From the NCBI RefSeq assembly GCF_000004195.4, contig NC_030677.2, positions 68,348,222-68,412,221 on the forward strand: a DNA stretch of 64,000 bases, read 5' to 3'. The position numbers were made by a program, and so were the translations under genes. The notes below the pieces were generated by a model. That model ran no database searches, was not told the DNA's origin, and saw only the letters and a list, made by a program, of their open reading frames with translations. Positions 44,176 to 59,100 of this stretch are shown here, piece after piece. Within the stretch, counting starts at the first letter, position 1. Each line of letters starts with the position of its first letter. Source of the DNA: Xenopus tropicalis. Taxonomy: Eukaryota; Chordata; Amphibia; Anura; Pipidae.

Positions 44176-47100
44176 CTGAAACAAATGAACACATAAAATA
44201 AAACAGACCTTAAGCACAAAATCTATGGGAAATCATTTGCTCGGAACTGCATGAATACTGGCAAGTTATGAAACATAAAAAATGGAAACGTGCTTGATGT
44301 TGCCAATGTTTTGGCCTCTTTTAAATGTGATCATTTCACACCCATTATATGAATTCTGGATGAGAAAGAGAAAAAACTTACCATCTCCTATTTATTTTGC
44401 AGCAGAAATATTCACTAGCCTTAGATATTCTGTATAGATTTACATAAAGGTTGCATTATATTACACCTTTTAATACTAATTTATGGCTCAGGTAAACCAG
44501 TCACTGGGATTACATACCAGGATTTTATAAAGTTCCATTATCCAAAAAGTCCCCATTGGAGTACTTTTGCAATTCCCTTGAATTTAAATGAACCATAAAG
44601 GCGGCTTTTAAAAGTCTCTGTCTCCTAATGCAGTGAATAAAGGTTGCTTCATATATAGTAGTTCATGTGATATTTATTAGTATATTAGTAATATATTAGA
44701 AGAATGTATTTGGAAGAATGTATTTAGAAGAATGTATTTATCTTACCTGCCAAAGTTGGGTAGCTGTATTAAATGTTCCAGATATTCGTGTGACGATACG
44801 ACCAAGGTTTCTGTCATTTATATTATATCTAGAGGAGATAGATATTAGTTCATCAGGGTACATTGTCAGAAAGCTTTGTAAACATTTTGAAATGATTTTT
44901 GTTAGTGGGCCAGGGGATACTACTAGATATACAGATCCATAAGATGCTTTATTGTGTTGTACAGAACATGAGAAATCTTTGCACCTCATCAACTAAAACT
45001 ATTTGATTTAAAATTTTTGTACAATCTGTATACTATATGGGCCCAGATTCAAAATTATTATTTTTTTGTTTTTAAAGCAATTTTAAAAATCTTTTTAAGA
45101 GCCACATAGACATTCAATGATGACACTTTTAAGCTGGCCATACAACCTGGATGTTCAATCAGATATCGGTTGACTAGGCCCATACATGGGCAGATAAGCT
45201 GCCAAATTGGTTGCAATGGCCCAAATAGGCATTTTAAATTTGCCTGTGTATGGCCACTTGTAGAGTTTCGCTTACCTCCTGCAGTGGAAGTTCTAGAGAG
45301 GCACTTTCAACATCTATGAGAACTGTGGCATAACTATAGATGAAGCAGACCCCATATTTGCAGGGGAGCCCCAGGCCACAGGCCTACTTCCTCTATAGAT
45401 GTAGAGAATCCCCTTTCCAGCTGCTTTCCTGCCTGAAAGCAAGTGTTGGGAAGCTGGAGACACGAGTGGGTGGGCAGGGAGTGGCCGGGTAGGGGTTGCA
45501 GTACATGCCAGGTCCCTCCGTAGATTTTTTTGCAGGGGGGTCCAGTGGCCCTTTAGTTATACTACTGAATGAGAAACTATTGTCTGTGTCTTTTCTATAG
45601 GTTGAGTGCTGCAAGTCTCATGTCCAGTGGGATTTCATTGTTTGTCAGTGAACAGAGGGGTTTCACACTTTATGCCCTTTTATGATTCCGTAAAAATATG
45701 GCATCAACTCATCCATGAGTTTTCATGTGATAAACCTTTTTCTCACTGAATTGAATGGCCCATTATTTGAAATTTAGATAATATTTTAAGAAAGAAAAAA
45801 AAAACATCGGACAGAATTTTTAAATCACTGCATGCCATTGTCTCTTAACTGAAAAGTGTCGTTATTACTCATGGCCAAGGTAAATAGCACATGTAGCAAT
45901 ATCCCAGTGTCTCGAGTTATTGACATTTTTTTGTTGTGAATTGTGGCAGTCAGTTTCTATTTGATAATAAAACTTGACTTGCAAATACAAAGAAAATGAA
46001 TGAGCTGTAAACACAAACTGTCTTTCCAGCAATAAAGCAACATATTAAAAACTACCAAGACATACCTGTCTACTAAATAGTCCCAGTTAATCCGGACCCA
46101 GTCCCAAGCCATTTGCTTTCCATATTGGCTATATACAGATATATAATATATCACATTTAGGGCATCCTGACTTTTGATAAGGCTGGTGTTGTAAATTAAT
46201 TTGAGGTACCTAGGGAAAAAAACATTACATTTGGGTAAATAATTTCTCTCATTTGGGAAAACATGATATTTACAAAAAAAAATCACTAACATCTCTTTAA
46301 AATAATGAAATCATTGTATAAATGCTTATTTGATTCCATTACATAACACTGAGTGTATGTTTTAAAGACATGAGAAATATTTCTCTCAATATCAAACAGT
46401 AGGAATAGGGGTTTTGACAGAGGGGCATGAAACAAAGTGTAACTAAACCTGTCAATAAGTTCAATGTTGTTGGCTGAGGCCAGTCCTTGCAGCAGTTTTT
46501 CCTTCTCTTGAGCTAATGAAGTAGTAAGGTATTGCTGGAACATATAGTTCCATGATTCCTGGTTCCCAGACTGCTGCATTCCATAGCGATAGACCAGCTG
46601 CCTGAGGTTCACTGGAATGCTGAAACAAATAAAAAACAACATAGAATTCCACATACACATTGAACAATTTGCTGACTACAATGGAGAACCAGGAACACAG
46701 CTGAAATAATACGCTCTGTATGAACATGAATGGAACTTGATTTGCGTTCTTATTTTGCTAAAGATGTTTGTAAAATTATCTCAAGGAGAAAATGTGGCAA
46801 ACATTAATAATAAAGAGTATTAATCTATGTATACTATGTATACTGTTGCATTTTTTGCCTAAAATTGTATAGACAGGCTGATCCCATGTCAGCTCACATG
46901 CATTCAGGGAATGAAAGGGATTGGCTTTTCTCTGCTAGCATATATATACCCAACCCATGTGCTGTTAGATTTAATACAAACACATTTCAATCTGTAAACA
47001 GCTTGGTAAAAATTAGTTTCATTTAGCTTATCACAAAGCAAGGCATCCCATATGTCTGAGTGAGTGTTGCTGGTGAAGCCCAGTGAACTAAAGAGACAAA

Positions 47101-50100
47101 TATATATAATTTCTAATCATAGTCATCAACTGGCTTCAACTACTATAAACATCACTTTTGACAAGTTTACAGGTGCACCATTTGCTGCCATACATGAGAA
47201 TCAAGGACCCCACTCACATCTCAAAAGACTGGCCAAATATTGGCTCATTTGCCAAAAGATCAGATCTATTTGTGTATGGCCAGCTTAACTTCCTAAACCT
47301 GGTATACTAGTGGGCCAGTCTGACACTGAAACAGTTTCCAGGTATTTAATGACTATATTTATGAATAATGAAACAACTTTATCAACACATTTAGCATATT
47401 ATTTTTTAAATATTCCAACCTTTCAATTTGAAATTGTATACAGTATTAGATGATCCCCTAAACTACACAGGACCAAGCAAGCAATCAGTCTGATCATTTA
47501 TCTGATCTGATCACTTAAATCATATACAACAAAAGCAGAAATAGAAGGTCATTTACCTTTTGCCACCAATCCAATCCCTAAATAATCGAGATGCTTCGTT
47601 TAGGGCGTCTGGGTCTCCCATTTTGCATGAAAGTGCCAGAACTGAAGCTCGGAGGAGCCTAATGCAAAAATGACATAACATGTTTAGATAGCTTTGGTAC
47701 TGTAAACACACTTATAAAAGTTAATCAGATTGTTAATGTATTAATTACAGATTCAACTGGGGACTTTTTACATCTAAATGCCATTGCATGCTTTGTTCTT
47801 CTGTGTTCCTGGGATCAGTCACCCTTTCTAGTATAATCTTGTCCTATTCTTAATTATTAAATAAGGAAGTGCTGAGGAAATCTGTTCCTGAACAATAAAC
47901 AGTACTATCACTGACATGGTAAAAGAGTTATAGTGAGGGTTGTTCTATATCCAGGTTCCACTGCTGCCAGCACCCATGGGCCCGGAATAAAAAGGGGACA
48001 TATGGGAGTAGGGAGAACAAAAGGGAAGTGGGTTCTTACTGGGCCTGTTCTCTTTCCAGGTTCCCCACCCACCGCTGAGTCAGCTCAGCCAGTTACACCA
48101 CCAGGGCTGTTTTTATATAAAGGCATGTGACTAGGGAGGCATGTTTAGGGAAATTGCCCTGTGGTGCCTATATGATAAATTTAATTTAAAAAAATTTCTT
48201 CCAACAGCACATGACATCACCTTTAACTGGACATTCTTAGGCGCAGTGCCAAGGGTGGCACTGGACCTCAATACAGCACTGTACACTATTAGTCATATTT
48301 CTTTATTACAGTTTGTACCTAATTTCTATTAAACCTGTATAGCTCTGGTTTTATCACAGACATTTACACTGACTTTTCAACCAATTCGCTACATTCCACT
48401 GCATGTATTTTATTCTCGGGCATAGCCATACTGCATGCCATCACCAATTTAACACCACGGTATATTATAAAACCATTGGTGATTAAATCTATGTAATGAT
48501 GTTATGTGAACCTGCAGCAGAGAGCAAAACCCTGGCAGGAGCTGAGCTGAAAGCAGCCACTTTTTTTAAATGGAATTTTACACTATCATACCAGAAATTC
48601 TTTGCCAACTGTATTTGTCTCCATGACTCCTGCAGGTTAAAACAAGTTAGTGGTCCGTAACGCCCTGCTTTAGTCTGGTGTAATGTAAACTACTTGCCTT
48701 TATAAATAAGCTCTTGGCTTCTTTTAGGGGCAAAGACAAACGTAGCCATTAGACGCAGTGACTAATCGTTAAAGTGCTATAACAATGCCAGCATATTACA
48801 GACATTTGCATATTGTATTAGTCTGAATGGCTAGTGATGATCGAATCTGTCCCGTTTTGCTTCGCCATATATTTTTTTTGTCGATCGCGCCCGATTTGAT
48901 GCGACCGCTCCCTTTTTTTATGCAACCGCACCCTTTTTGCCGCGTCCGCGCCTTTTTTTATGTGACCGTGCCCGATTGGACGCGCAACAAAAAAAAATTT
49001 CTGTGCAACGGTTTTTTCCGCTGCAAATTTTCACAGAAGTTTTATGAAACAATTCGCCAATGGCACAATGTGGAAATTCGCTGTGAATTCATGCCTGCCG
49101 AAAAAATTCGCTCATCACTAATCATGGCAACTGGGTTTTTAAACATCGCATCAACTAATCACCCGTTTGTCTTTGCCCTAAGTGATCACATGGTTTTAGT
49201 TCCCAAGTAACATTCACATCTACCACAGATTTTACAAATACATTTCCATTTACAACTACATTTCTCCAGCTTTTACATTTTTAGGAATAAAATATTATTA
49301 CTATTGTATATTTATAAAGTGACAACATATTCCACAGAGCTGTACAATAAATGGGTGTATACAATGAAAATACAAATTGACGAACAAAGCAGCCAGTGAC
49401 TGATACAAACGTTAAAGAGGGTCCTGCTGAAAAAATATTACGGTCTAAATGATGCTACACAGCTTTAAAATATCATAGCTTTACCATCATGTAACATGTA
49501 TTCGCTAACAGTTTACAGAATACATACTATAAAAGAAACAAAGTGCCATGAGACTTTTATAAAATAACAAAAATGTAGTTAAAAATAGAAAACGTTTGAT
49601 AGCTGTGTTTCTATGCTATTTGGATTTCTTTTGCTCTAGCACCCAGGTACATTGCATTATGAGTATTGTACTCTTTTTATATTTTAAATAATTCAGAGCC
49701 TTGCAAAAGTATTCAGACCCTTTGGCTTACACACTTTTTCACAGCTCCAGTGCTTTAAAACACAAAAAATATCTCAAGCAACACATTTTCAATGTAGGAT
49801 TTGTTATTCAGTAAAAGGAGAGAGTTGATTAAGGGTCTGGATAGTTTTACAAGACTTACATTTACAGGATATATACATTTATATTTTTAATACATATTAA
49901 TATTACATTTATCAAATATCAGCAGTCACATAAGAGTTCCTGTATATGGTCACAGAACTTTTTAGTGAGTTGAATAGTTACACCTTATATTTAAAATCTT
50001 TATTATCCTTTACATTCCATACAATTCTAAATCATTCACTTACTTGTCAATATCACTGCCAGTGTCCTCCCACCCATGCTTTTGTGTGATAGGCTTGACT

Positions 50101-53100
50101 TGCTTTCTTAAATATTCCTAAAATATAGATATAAAATAAGATTTGCAGTATATTTTTATCTTATTACTATTTTGAACAGCGACTACTAGATATTTGATTT
50201 TTTGGGGGGTCTGATATTGCAGATGTTTACTCTAAACTAATTAATAACTAATGTTTAATTAGGTGAGATAAGTAAATCAGCATCTTTAACAAGCACATAA
50301 TGGAAAGCTAAACTCTTGTTAAAATGTGTATTAAAAAAACAGCATCTTATAAAATCAGCTTTTTTTGTTCATCAGAACTGCACCATTCATTCAAGAATGA
50401 AATAATAAAGGACAAATAGAGTTCAGAATAGTGTAGCATAGCGCTACAGTATTACCTGGCCCTCTACAACAAATATGGATTTCACCTTTTCTTACCCTAC
50501 ATTTAACCCTAATCTGTAGTTGAAGAAAAACATTGTTCTTATTTTGTACCAATGTGACAACAGTTTAGTATTTACCACAGAATCATTGTTGAGTTAGACA
50601 GCCAATAGGGCATAGGCATAAGGACTCCGGTGTAAAGCTAGGTAAAGAGGGGAGAGTTCACTGGGCTATTCACATGTCATAATCCCTTAAAAGTTAATGG
50701 AAACAGCCAAACCTGAAATTTTGGGTAGATGGTGTTATCATCTTCCAGCATATCACTTAAGTACGCTAATGATGAGATCGCTCTTGTCCAAGTCAAATAA
50801 TTTGTTTCCTTCTCAAGGTATTTAGTTATATCAAGGGAGATGTTGTAGTCCAACTTCTCTGCCCTACATATAATAAATAAAGAACATATATATATATAAA
50901 GAAATATGAAAGCCCAGTGTTTGTTTATATTAGTGTGTCAACATGTAGCACCTATAAACCTTTATAACTTCAGTCAGCCATGCTGTTGCCAAAAGGTTGA
51001 GTTCATTGTTTGATCCATAATATAAAAGAGGTTACATACATTAAAGAATGCAGTGTGAAAAGTGTAAAAAAAGACCTCGATCCCCATTTTTTTGCACTTT
51101 GCACACTGTGTCTACCCTGCAAATTATTGCAGAACTGTTTTACATTGTGGTATGCAAAGATATGCAGCTTTCCCCAAGAATACAGCACTGACTGCTTTAG
51201 CTGGCACAGATATGGTATCTTGAAATTTAATATCCAGAAAGCTATGAATTACAGGAGGGCAGTAACACCTAGGGGCAGATTTACTAATCCACGAACGGAC
51301 CGAAAGCGCCCGAACGCGTTTTTTCGCAACGATCTGTATTTTTGCGACTTTTTTGTTGCTGTCGCGAGTTTTTGTATGTCCCGCATTTTTTTTTGTCGCT
51401 GTTATGACTTTATCGTATATTTTCCGCGACTTTTTGGACGCCGTCGCGAAAAAATCGGATTGGTTCTTCCAAAAAAGTCGCACAAAATACGATAAAGCCG
51501 TGACGGCGATGAAAAAAACGCGCAAAATATGAAAAAACTCGATGGCGACGAAAAAGTCACAAAATTTTCGTTCCCAATTCGATTTTTTCCCATTCGGGAT
51601 TCGGATTCGTGGATTAGTAAATGTGCCCCCTAGAGTCTATTTTAGGCAAATAATTACAATCTGTAATAACTGTAATAACAAAACAGTATTTAGTACTTGA
51701 TCCTAAATAAGCTGCATAAATACATATGGGTCAAAACAACCCTGTTGGATTTATTTAATGTTTAAATGATGATTAGCAGACAATGTATTGTGATGGAAAA
51801 ACTCTTATCAGGAAAACTCCAGGTCCTAAGCATTTGGATACAGGTATGGGACCTATTATCCAGAATGCTCGGGACATGGAGTTTTCCACATAAAGGATCT
51901 TTCCGTAATTTGCACCTCCATACCTTAAGTCTACTAAAAAAAATCAGTTAAAAATTAAATATACCTATTAGAATTGCTTTGCCTCCTATAAAGATTAATT
52001 TCCTAGTTGGGATCAAGTACAAGGTACTGTTTTATTATTACAAAGAAAAAGGAAATCATTTTTAAAAATGTTAATTATTTGAATAAAATGAACTCTATGG
52101 GAGATGGTCTTCCCGTAATTTGGGACTTTCTGAATAACGGGATTCTGGACAATGGATCCTATACATGTAATTGATTCCATACTGTAGTGGAATCTGCCAC
52201 CAAGTCTCTGTTGCCTCCATTGTTTCCTCTCAAATGTATTGAAGAGGAAAATATTGTACTTCTATGCTACCAATTATTCTTAAAAAAAAAAAATGATTAT
52301 TTTTTTAACTGAGAGGTGGCAAATCAGACACAGCTCTTGCTCAGTCATCAAAATTTAAAATGTAAAATGTATTTGCCCCATGACAAATTTGTCCACATTC
52401 CATCAGTGTTAAGCCCTGATAGTTGTTGGCTGATGCAGACTGTTGTATTTGCCACAGTGTAAGCACAGAGCTCCTATTCAGTACAATAACAGTTAATCAC
52501 AGGGGATTTGATAAAGCTAAGCAAACCTTGCAACTATGTCTACCCATAAACAAAGGTCCACTGAGTAGGCTTATTCTGCCTCTCCGCCATATCTACTTCT
52601 GCCAGTTAAGGCTTTAAATAATATTTAATTTAACTTAAAAAGGGGTAATTTATTCTAAGGGGTCTGTGTAATTTGTTATATAACTTTACTGACTGTTGAC
52701 AGCATAAAAAACGACTTTACTTAATAAGTGTCTGGAGGATATAGTTCATTTACTGAAGTGCTGAGAGTGCCAGGCAGTGCTCTCAGATGCCAGCCTGGTA
52801 TACCACACTCATAATGATTTTCCTGATAATCCCCTACAATTGGGTGGTAAACATAAGCTGTTTTCAAGCAGCCTGCTTCCTTGTCTGTCTCGCTAATGAA
52901 TTATCAAATGCAAGAAAGAAATTCCATGTCAGACTCTGCACTTTGTAACTTCTGACACACCACTGTGAGGTTAATCTGTCATCCATGACTCTTTAAGGCC
53001 CTTATCCAAACTGTGCCTTTGGCAGCCAGAAATGCTACCCTCCCCTTAATACACAATCTCTGTCTCTTTGAAGGAAGCAAGTATATTTGCTGTGAGGAAT

Positions 53101-56100
53101 AGTGGCAGTTGCCAGATGCGTTAACCCATTTCTCATGTGTCATGAAGCCTTTTGTAAAAGTGTAAAAAAAAGTATCAGTACTAACATTTTTACAGGGCAC
53201 TGTAATAAAAAGTGCAAAATGAATATGCAAAATTAATATTTCACAATTTAATGTTATTGATTTAATAGTGATTACAAAGCAAACTGTAACTGGTTACATT
53301 TTGTATACCTATTTAAAGTTTGTTTTGATGCAAAAATGTTTTTTGGTTTTTTTTGTAAGATGATTTATTTCACTTGTATAGATGATAAAACACACAGTCT
53401 TTCTTTCCACAGGAGTGTGGTGTAATACAGATTTGGAAAAACTTAGATATGTGCAAATGAAAAATGATGTGCCTGCATGCATACCTTAAACTTTTGTCAT
53501 CCTAATCTTTCACCGCCTGTGCCAGAGAGGCCCCGTGGGGGAAGAGCAGTCGGACCAACTGCACCTGCGGTAGTTACGCCACTGCCATTAACGTAGATCA
53601 TGCTAATCTGCTTGTAAGAGGTTGATTCATGCACCTTAATATTGATTCTTGCAAGTTTCTAGGGTTTTGGATACTACTTTGACTATCTTTCTGTAGCTTC
53701 TTCCCCATTGTAGATATATTACTGGTAAAAGGAAATTTATTTCATGTGTATATAGTCTATAGTATGGAATGAGCAAATAGATTCTTTGAAATCTATTATA
53801 CCACTTTTGTTATTTTTTATTTCAAAAGGGTTACCCTGAAACTACTTTGTAACCCTAACCAAACATAAAGCCACCAGCACATTTTGGTGGCCTCTGTGAG
53901 CATAATGCATATCCATAATACAAAATTCTTTATATAAATGTAAACTTATTCTTTACCTTCTAAAGCAGTGGTCCCCAACCAGTGGCTTGTGAGCAACATG
54001 TTGCTCACCACCCACTTTGATGTTGCTCCCAGTGACCTTAAAGGTGCCCATTTTTTACATTTCTGGCTTGGAGGCAAGTTTTGGAAGCACAGAGACACAA
54101 TTTTACTCCAAGCAAAGCCTCCTGCAGGATAGCAGTTCATGTAGGGCTACCAAATAGCCAATCACAGCCCTTATTTGGCATCCCCAAAGACCTTTTTTCA
54201 AGCTTGTGTGGCTCACCAACACTTTTTACATCTGAGTGTGGCTCACAAGTAAAAAAAAGTTGGGGGTCCCCGCGCTAACGATATAGTGGTCAATTTGTGG
54301 TTTAATATATACGTAGGGGCACATTTATTAACCCACGAATCCAAATCCGAATTGGAAAAATTCCAATTGGAAAACGAACATTTTGCGACTTTTTCGTATT
54401 TTTTGCGATTTTTTCGGCGCCTTTACGACTTTTCGGAAATTGTCGCGACTTTTTCGTTACCAATACGATTTGCGCGAAAAAACGCGAGTTTTTCGTAGCC
54501 ATTGCGATGTGCTCGTATCTTGTCGCGACTTTTTCGTATTGAGCGCTCGTAAGCGGCGGGCGAAACTTTCAGACTTAGCATGATTTTGGAAGCCTCCCAT
54601 AGGACTCAATGGCACCCTGCAGCTCCAACCTGGCCCAAGAAAAGTCACCATACTGAAGCTTGAATGAATCCGAATATTTCGTACTCGGCGCGAAGGCTAC
54701 GAAAAAGTCGCGACTTTTCGCGCAAGTAGTAACGCTATGAAAAAATCGCCAGATTTTGCGCAACATTCGGAATGGCAACGAAAAAGTCACAACAATTTTC
54801 TGAAAAATCGCCAAATACCGATCATTACGAAAAAAACGCAATCGGATGCATTCGGCCCGTTCGTGAGTAAGTAAATGTGCCCCTAAGTATATGTATATAT
54901 TTACTTTCAAAGCAGCATCAAATAAGAAAAACTCACCTTGCCAATGCAAATGCGTCATCAATTAAGCCTGCTCGATCTGCATCAGTAAAGGTCTTTAAGA
55001 CAGAATAAAAATGGCACACTGAAGAATGTGACAGTACAAGTAAGGCATTAAATTTAAATATATTTAAAAAGTGTCTGTACAAAATTCCTTTTAATAAGAT
55101 GGACATCTATAAAGGTCCTTACAATAATTCTTGCACAGGTTTATTTAGCATTTAATAAGATTATTAGTATCTCAATACTAATTTGTATGTAAAATGCTTT
55201 TTCACAAAAAAAAAAGAAAAAATGGTACAGCATTGCAAAATGAAACCGTTTAAGGGAAAACATTTGCAAAACAACCATATGTGAAAAAAATATGCGCTGT
55301 GCAAACTTTATAAATGACCCCAGTGATGTAAATTGTAAGCAAGTTTTATTGTATCAAACTGGTTAGGTAAGTAAATGCACTTCATCAGATTACCATGCCA
55401 CTGAGTAGACAACAGGTAGCAAGTCTTTATGATGTGATAGGCCACCTGTGACTTTTGTTGGAGTGGCAAATGTCAATTTTAGGAGGGTACTGTTAGTAGA
55501 AGGTCCCTGGGTACCAAAAGCATGGCAATGCCATGCATTTTTGTTGCCCTTTATTTTAGAGATGACTTTGATGTACAGTGATTCTCTAAAGTTTATAATC
55601 CCTTTAAAATTTTCTATATTTTTATATGAATGTGACCGAAAACATCATCCCATTTTCAAAAAAGTCCTAAAAGTATATGAAGAAAACCTGGTGAAACAAA
55701 TGAAACAAAAATGATTATATTCGGTCATGTATTTATTGAAAAAAATTAACATTTCTACGTTTGTCCAAAGTAAGTGAATCCTTGGGATTATCATATAATT
55801 TGAAAGGGAAATCAGAGTCTGGTGTTATCAGTTAATAGAATTACAATCAGGAGTGAGTGAGAGACCCTATTTTATTTAAAGAACGGAGATCCAGCAACAT
55901 TGCTGACCATTTGCAGTTTGCTAAAGATCATATGGACAAACCAGAAGGATACTGGAAGAATGTTTTGTGGACAGATGAAGCCAAAACAGAAATATTTGGC
56001 TTAAATGAGGAGTGTTACATTTGGAGAAATAAAAACACTGCTTTCCAGGATAAGAACCTTATCCCATATGTGAAACATGGCGGCCAGAGTGTCCTGGTTT

Positions 56101-59100
56101 CAGCCTGTTTTGCTGCATCTGGGCTAGGATGGCTTGCTATCATTGATGGAACAATGAATTCTGAACTGTACCAGAGAATTCTAAAGGAAAATGTCAAGAC
56201 ATCTGTTCCTGAACTGAATCTGAAGAGACAGTGGGTCATGCAGCAAGAGAACAATCCTAAACACACAAGAATGGTTAAGGAAGAATAAAGTGAATGTTCT
56301 GAATGGCCAATTCAAAGTCCTGACCTTAATTCAATTGAAATGTTGTGGAAAGACCTAAAGCGTGTGGTTCATGTCAGGAAACCCACCAACATCCAAGAGC
56401 TGAAGCTGTTGGAAGAATAGGCAGGACTGATCAACAGTTACTGCAAATGTTTAGTTGCAGTTATTGCTGCACAAGGGGTCACACCAAATATTAAGAGTAC
56501 AATTCACTTACTTTTGCCACAAGCAGATATGTTATTGGATCTTTTTTTGGCCAAATATAATACATTTTGTTTCATTTATTTCACTAGGTTCTCGTCTAAT
56601 CTACTCTTAGGACTTGTTTGAAAATCAGATGATGTTTTAGGTCATATTCATATAAAAATAGAATATTTTAAAGGGTTCACAAACTTTCTAGAACCGCTGT
56701 AGTTGGCCATCTTGAATATTATGCAATATATGGACAAACAATCCCTGTTTTGTTTAAAGGGGAGGCATATCTTAGTAGCTTTATGCACCCAATGTCTTAA
56801 TGTTCTATATTGATAAAGGGTGAGTGCACAGCACCTCTTGTCATTGTATGAATTTTGTGATTACACCCTGATTGCAGCCCTGCTTAATAATTCAAATGTA
56901 TCATGGGTGCCATTACTCTTTGTTTGTCCTGAACTTTCCAATAATCTTTTCTTGGTGCCATCAGTCCTGTTTTAAATGAGACATTAGTACATTATATTTA
57001 AAAAAGAACTAAACTCTAAAAATGAATATGGCTAGAAATGCCATATTTTATATACTGAACTTATTGCAGTAAAGTCTCTGACACTCACATGCTAGACAGT
57101 GGGCTCTGGGCAGCTGTTGAGAAGCTAAGCTTTAGGGTTGTCAGAAGTTATCGAGCAGAAAATGAGTTTCCTCTGTCATATAAATTGATGCTACAGGGTG
57201 ATTATTACATTCTTATGCTAACTGCACTGGTTTCATGTCTGCCATGTTCTAATATTATGCATTATTTACAATCAGCCTTATATTGTGACATTTATATTCT
57301 ATATATACAGTATATTGTGACATTTATATTCTATATATACAGTATATTGTGACATTTATATTCTATATATACAGTATATTGTGGGTCGGCCCCTAAGCAC
57401 AGAACATTTGCAGTGAATCAGCAGAAAAGAAGATGGGGAGCTACAGAAGCATCTTCAGGGGCACAGATCTTCCCTGCTAAAGGGCTGTGGTTGCCTTGGG
57501 TGGGTACAAAACCCTAAAACATAATTTACAATAATATAAATAAATTCTAATAAAACCCTCTCATTTATTGATATTATTGACCTTTTAAGTGAATGCATTT
57601 TTTATCTGGATAATACATTTTACTTTTACATACTATACCATTTGTGCTTCTTCTTTTATAGCTATATTCTCTGGTGTTAAAACAATTCTGGGGATTTCAT
57701 GTTTATTCGTGTGTTTGGAATAATACAGACATAAATCACTGCAATTTATTAAAAGTATACTAACAAACAATAGACTTTGTTTTATATGTTCTGAAATGTG
57801 CCACTTCCTTAGCTATTAAAATGCATTTTTAATCCAAGCCACACCATTGGCATCATTTAAAATTAATAAAAGTACTGGCACTGGAAAACAAACGCATCAC
57901 TGTTAGACATTTCAGTATGAAAAGGTTAAATAAATATGCCATTTAAACAGGGCATTGTTGGTAACCAACAAGTATATCTAGTTCTACATTCACAGGAAGT
58001 TATGGTAACATTTCTTACCCCCAAACAAATCCTTAAAAAAAAAGACAATGTTAGAAATATAAACAGTAAAAATCTTGTACAATCTGGATCAAATGGAACA
58101 AAGATTGTTCTAATGGGACGTTTCCAGACACAACAGCAACCAGTGAAACACAGGATGAGAATAGATAAATACAGAGACTGCCACCTAAATCTATTTACAG
58201 CAGAGGAAACGGTTGCCTCAATACAAGGTTATCTGTTCCTATTTACATTTATGACATTTATTACATTCTACATTCGGTTCTAAAAAGAACAATTAAATCA
58301 GCAGCCCCCTAAGAACCTGTATAATACAATGCTCCTTATCACAAAGCCTAACACATTCTTCAGCTAGGGGAAGGGGGATTTGTTTATACAGAGGGCTTCA
58401 TAGCCAACTGATAATTTATTTTGATTGTGGAAGAAGAATGTGATTTTACTTTTAATCTAAGGTTTTGCCCATGTATACCTAGAGACATATATGTAGGAAT
58501 TAAGAATCATGTGGCTTCTTAGATGAGGTACCTAATATAATAATAGGAAACCATGCTTTCTTGACCTTATTGGGAACACTAATATATTTTACTTGATACA
58601 TACCTCATGGTTTGCTTCTAGCAATGCACTCAGTTGATTCCAAGTTGAAAGTTCATAGTTTACTCTAAAAAAGCCAAGATGCCTGGTGTTGATTTTCAAA
58701 AATCCATCTGTAGCATCATTAAATGGAGTCAACGAAAGCCCTGTGAATTATAAATAAATCGTTTTAAGAAGGATAAGCACAGAAGCCACTTCAGCACACA
58801 GGCCATAATCTATTTACACACATTATGCTCCCTTCTCATGCTTGCCAAGGGACTGTTCATTTTGCTTTAAAGATTGGACAAGGCTTTTCAGGAAACTCTT
58901 AACTGAGTGCTATGAAACACTTTCATGGGGCAGCTGCTTTGGGGGAAAAGATGGCTAGAGGGTTGGAGGAGATTTTAAACTAGGAGTGGGGGGGGAGGGT
59001 GCAGCGGGAAATTCTGTGGTAGACAGGATAGATGAGGTAGTGGGCATAGTAAGGAAAATTGGGGGAGGAGACTTGCTTCGGGATACTGATAATGGCAGGG

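Noticed and set aside
51010..51525. Frames of 161 and 133 codons on opposite strands
   Set aside because: They arise from the CpG-rich palindromic MITE arms.
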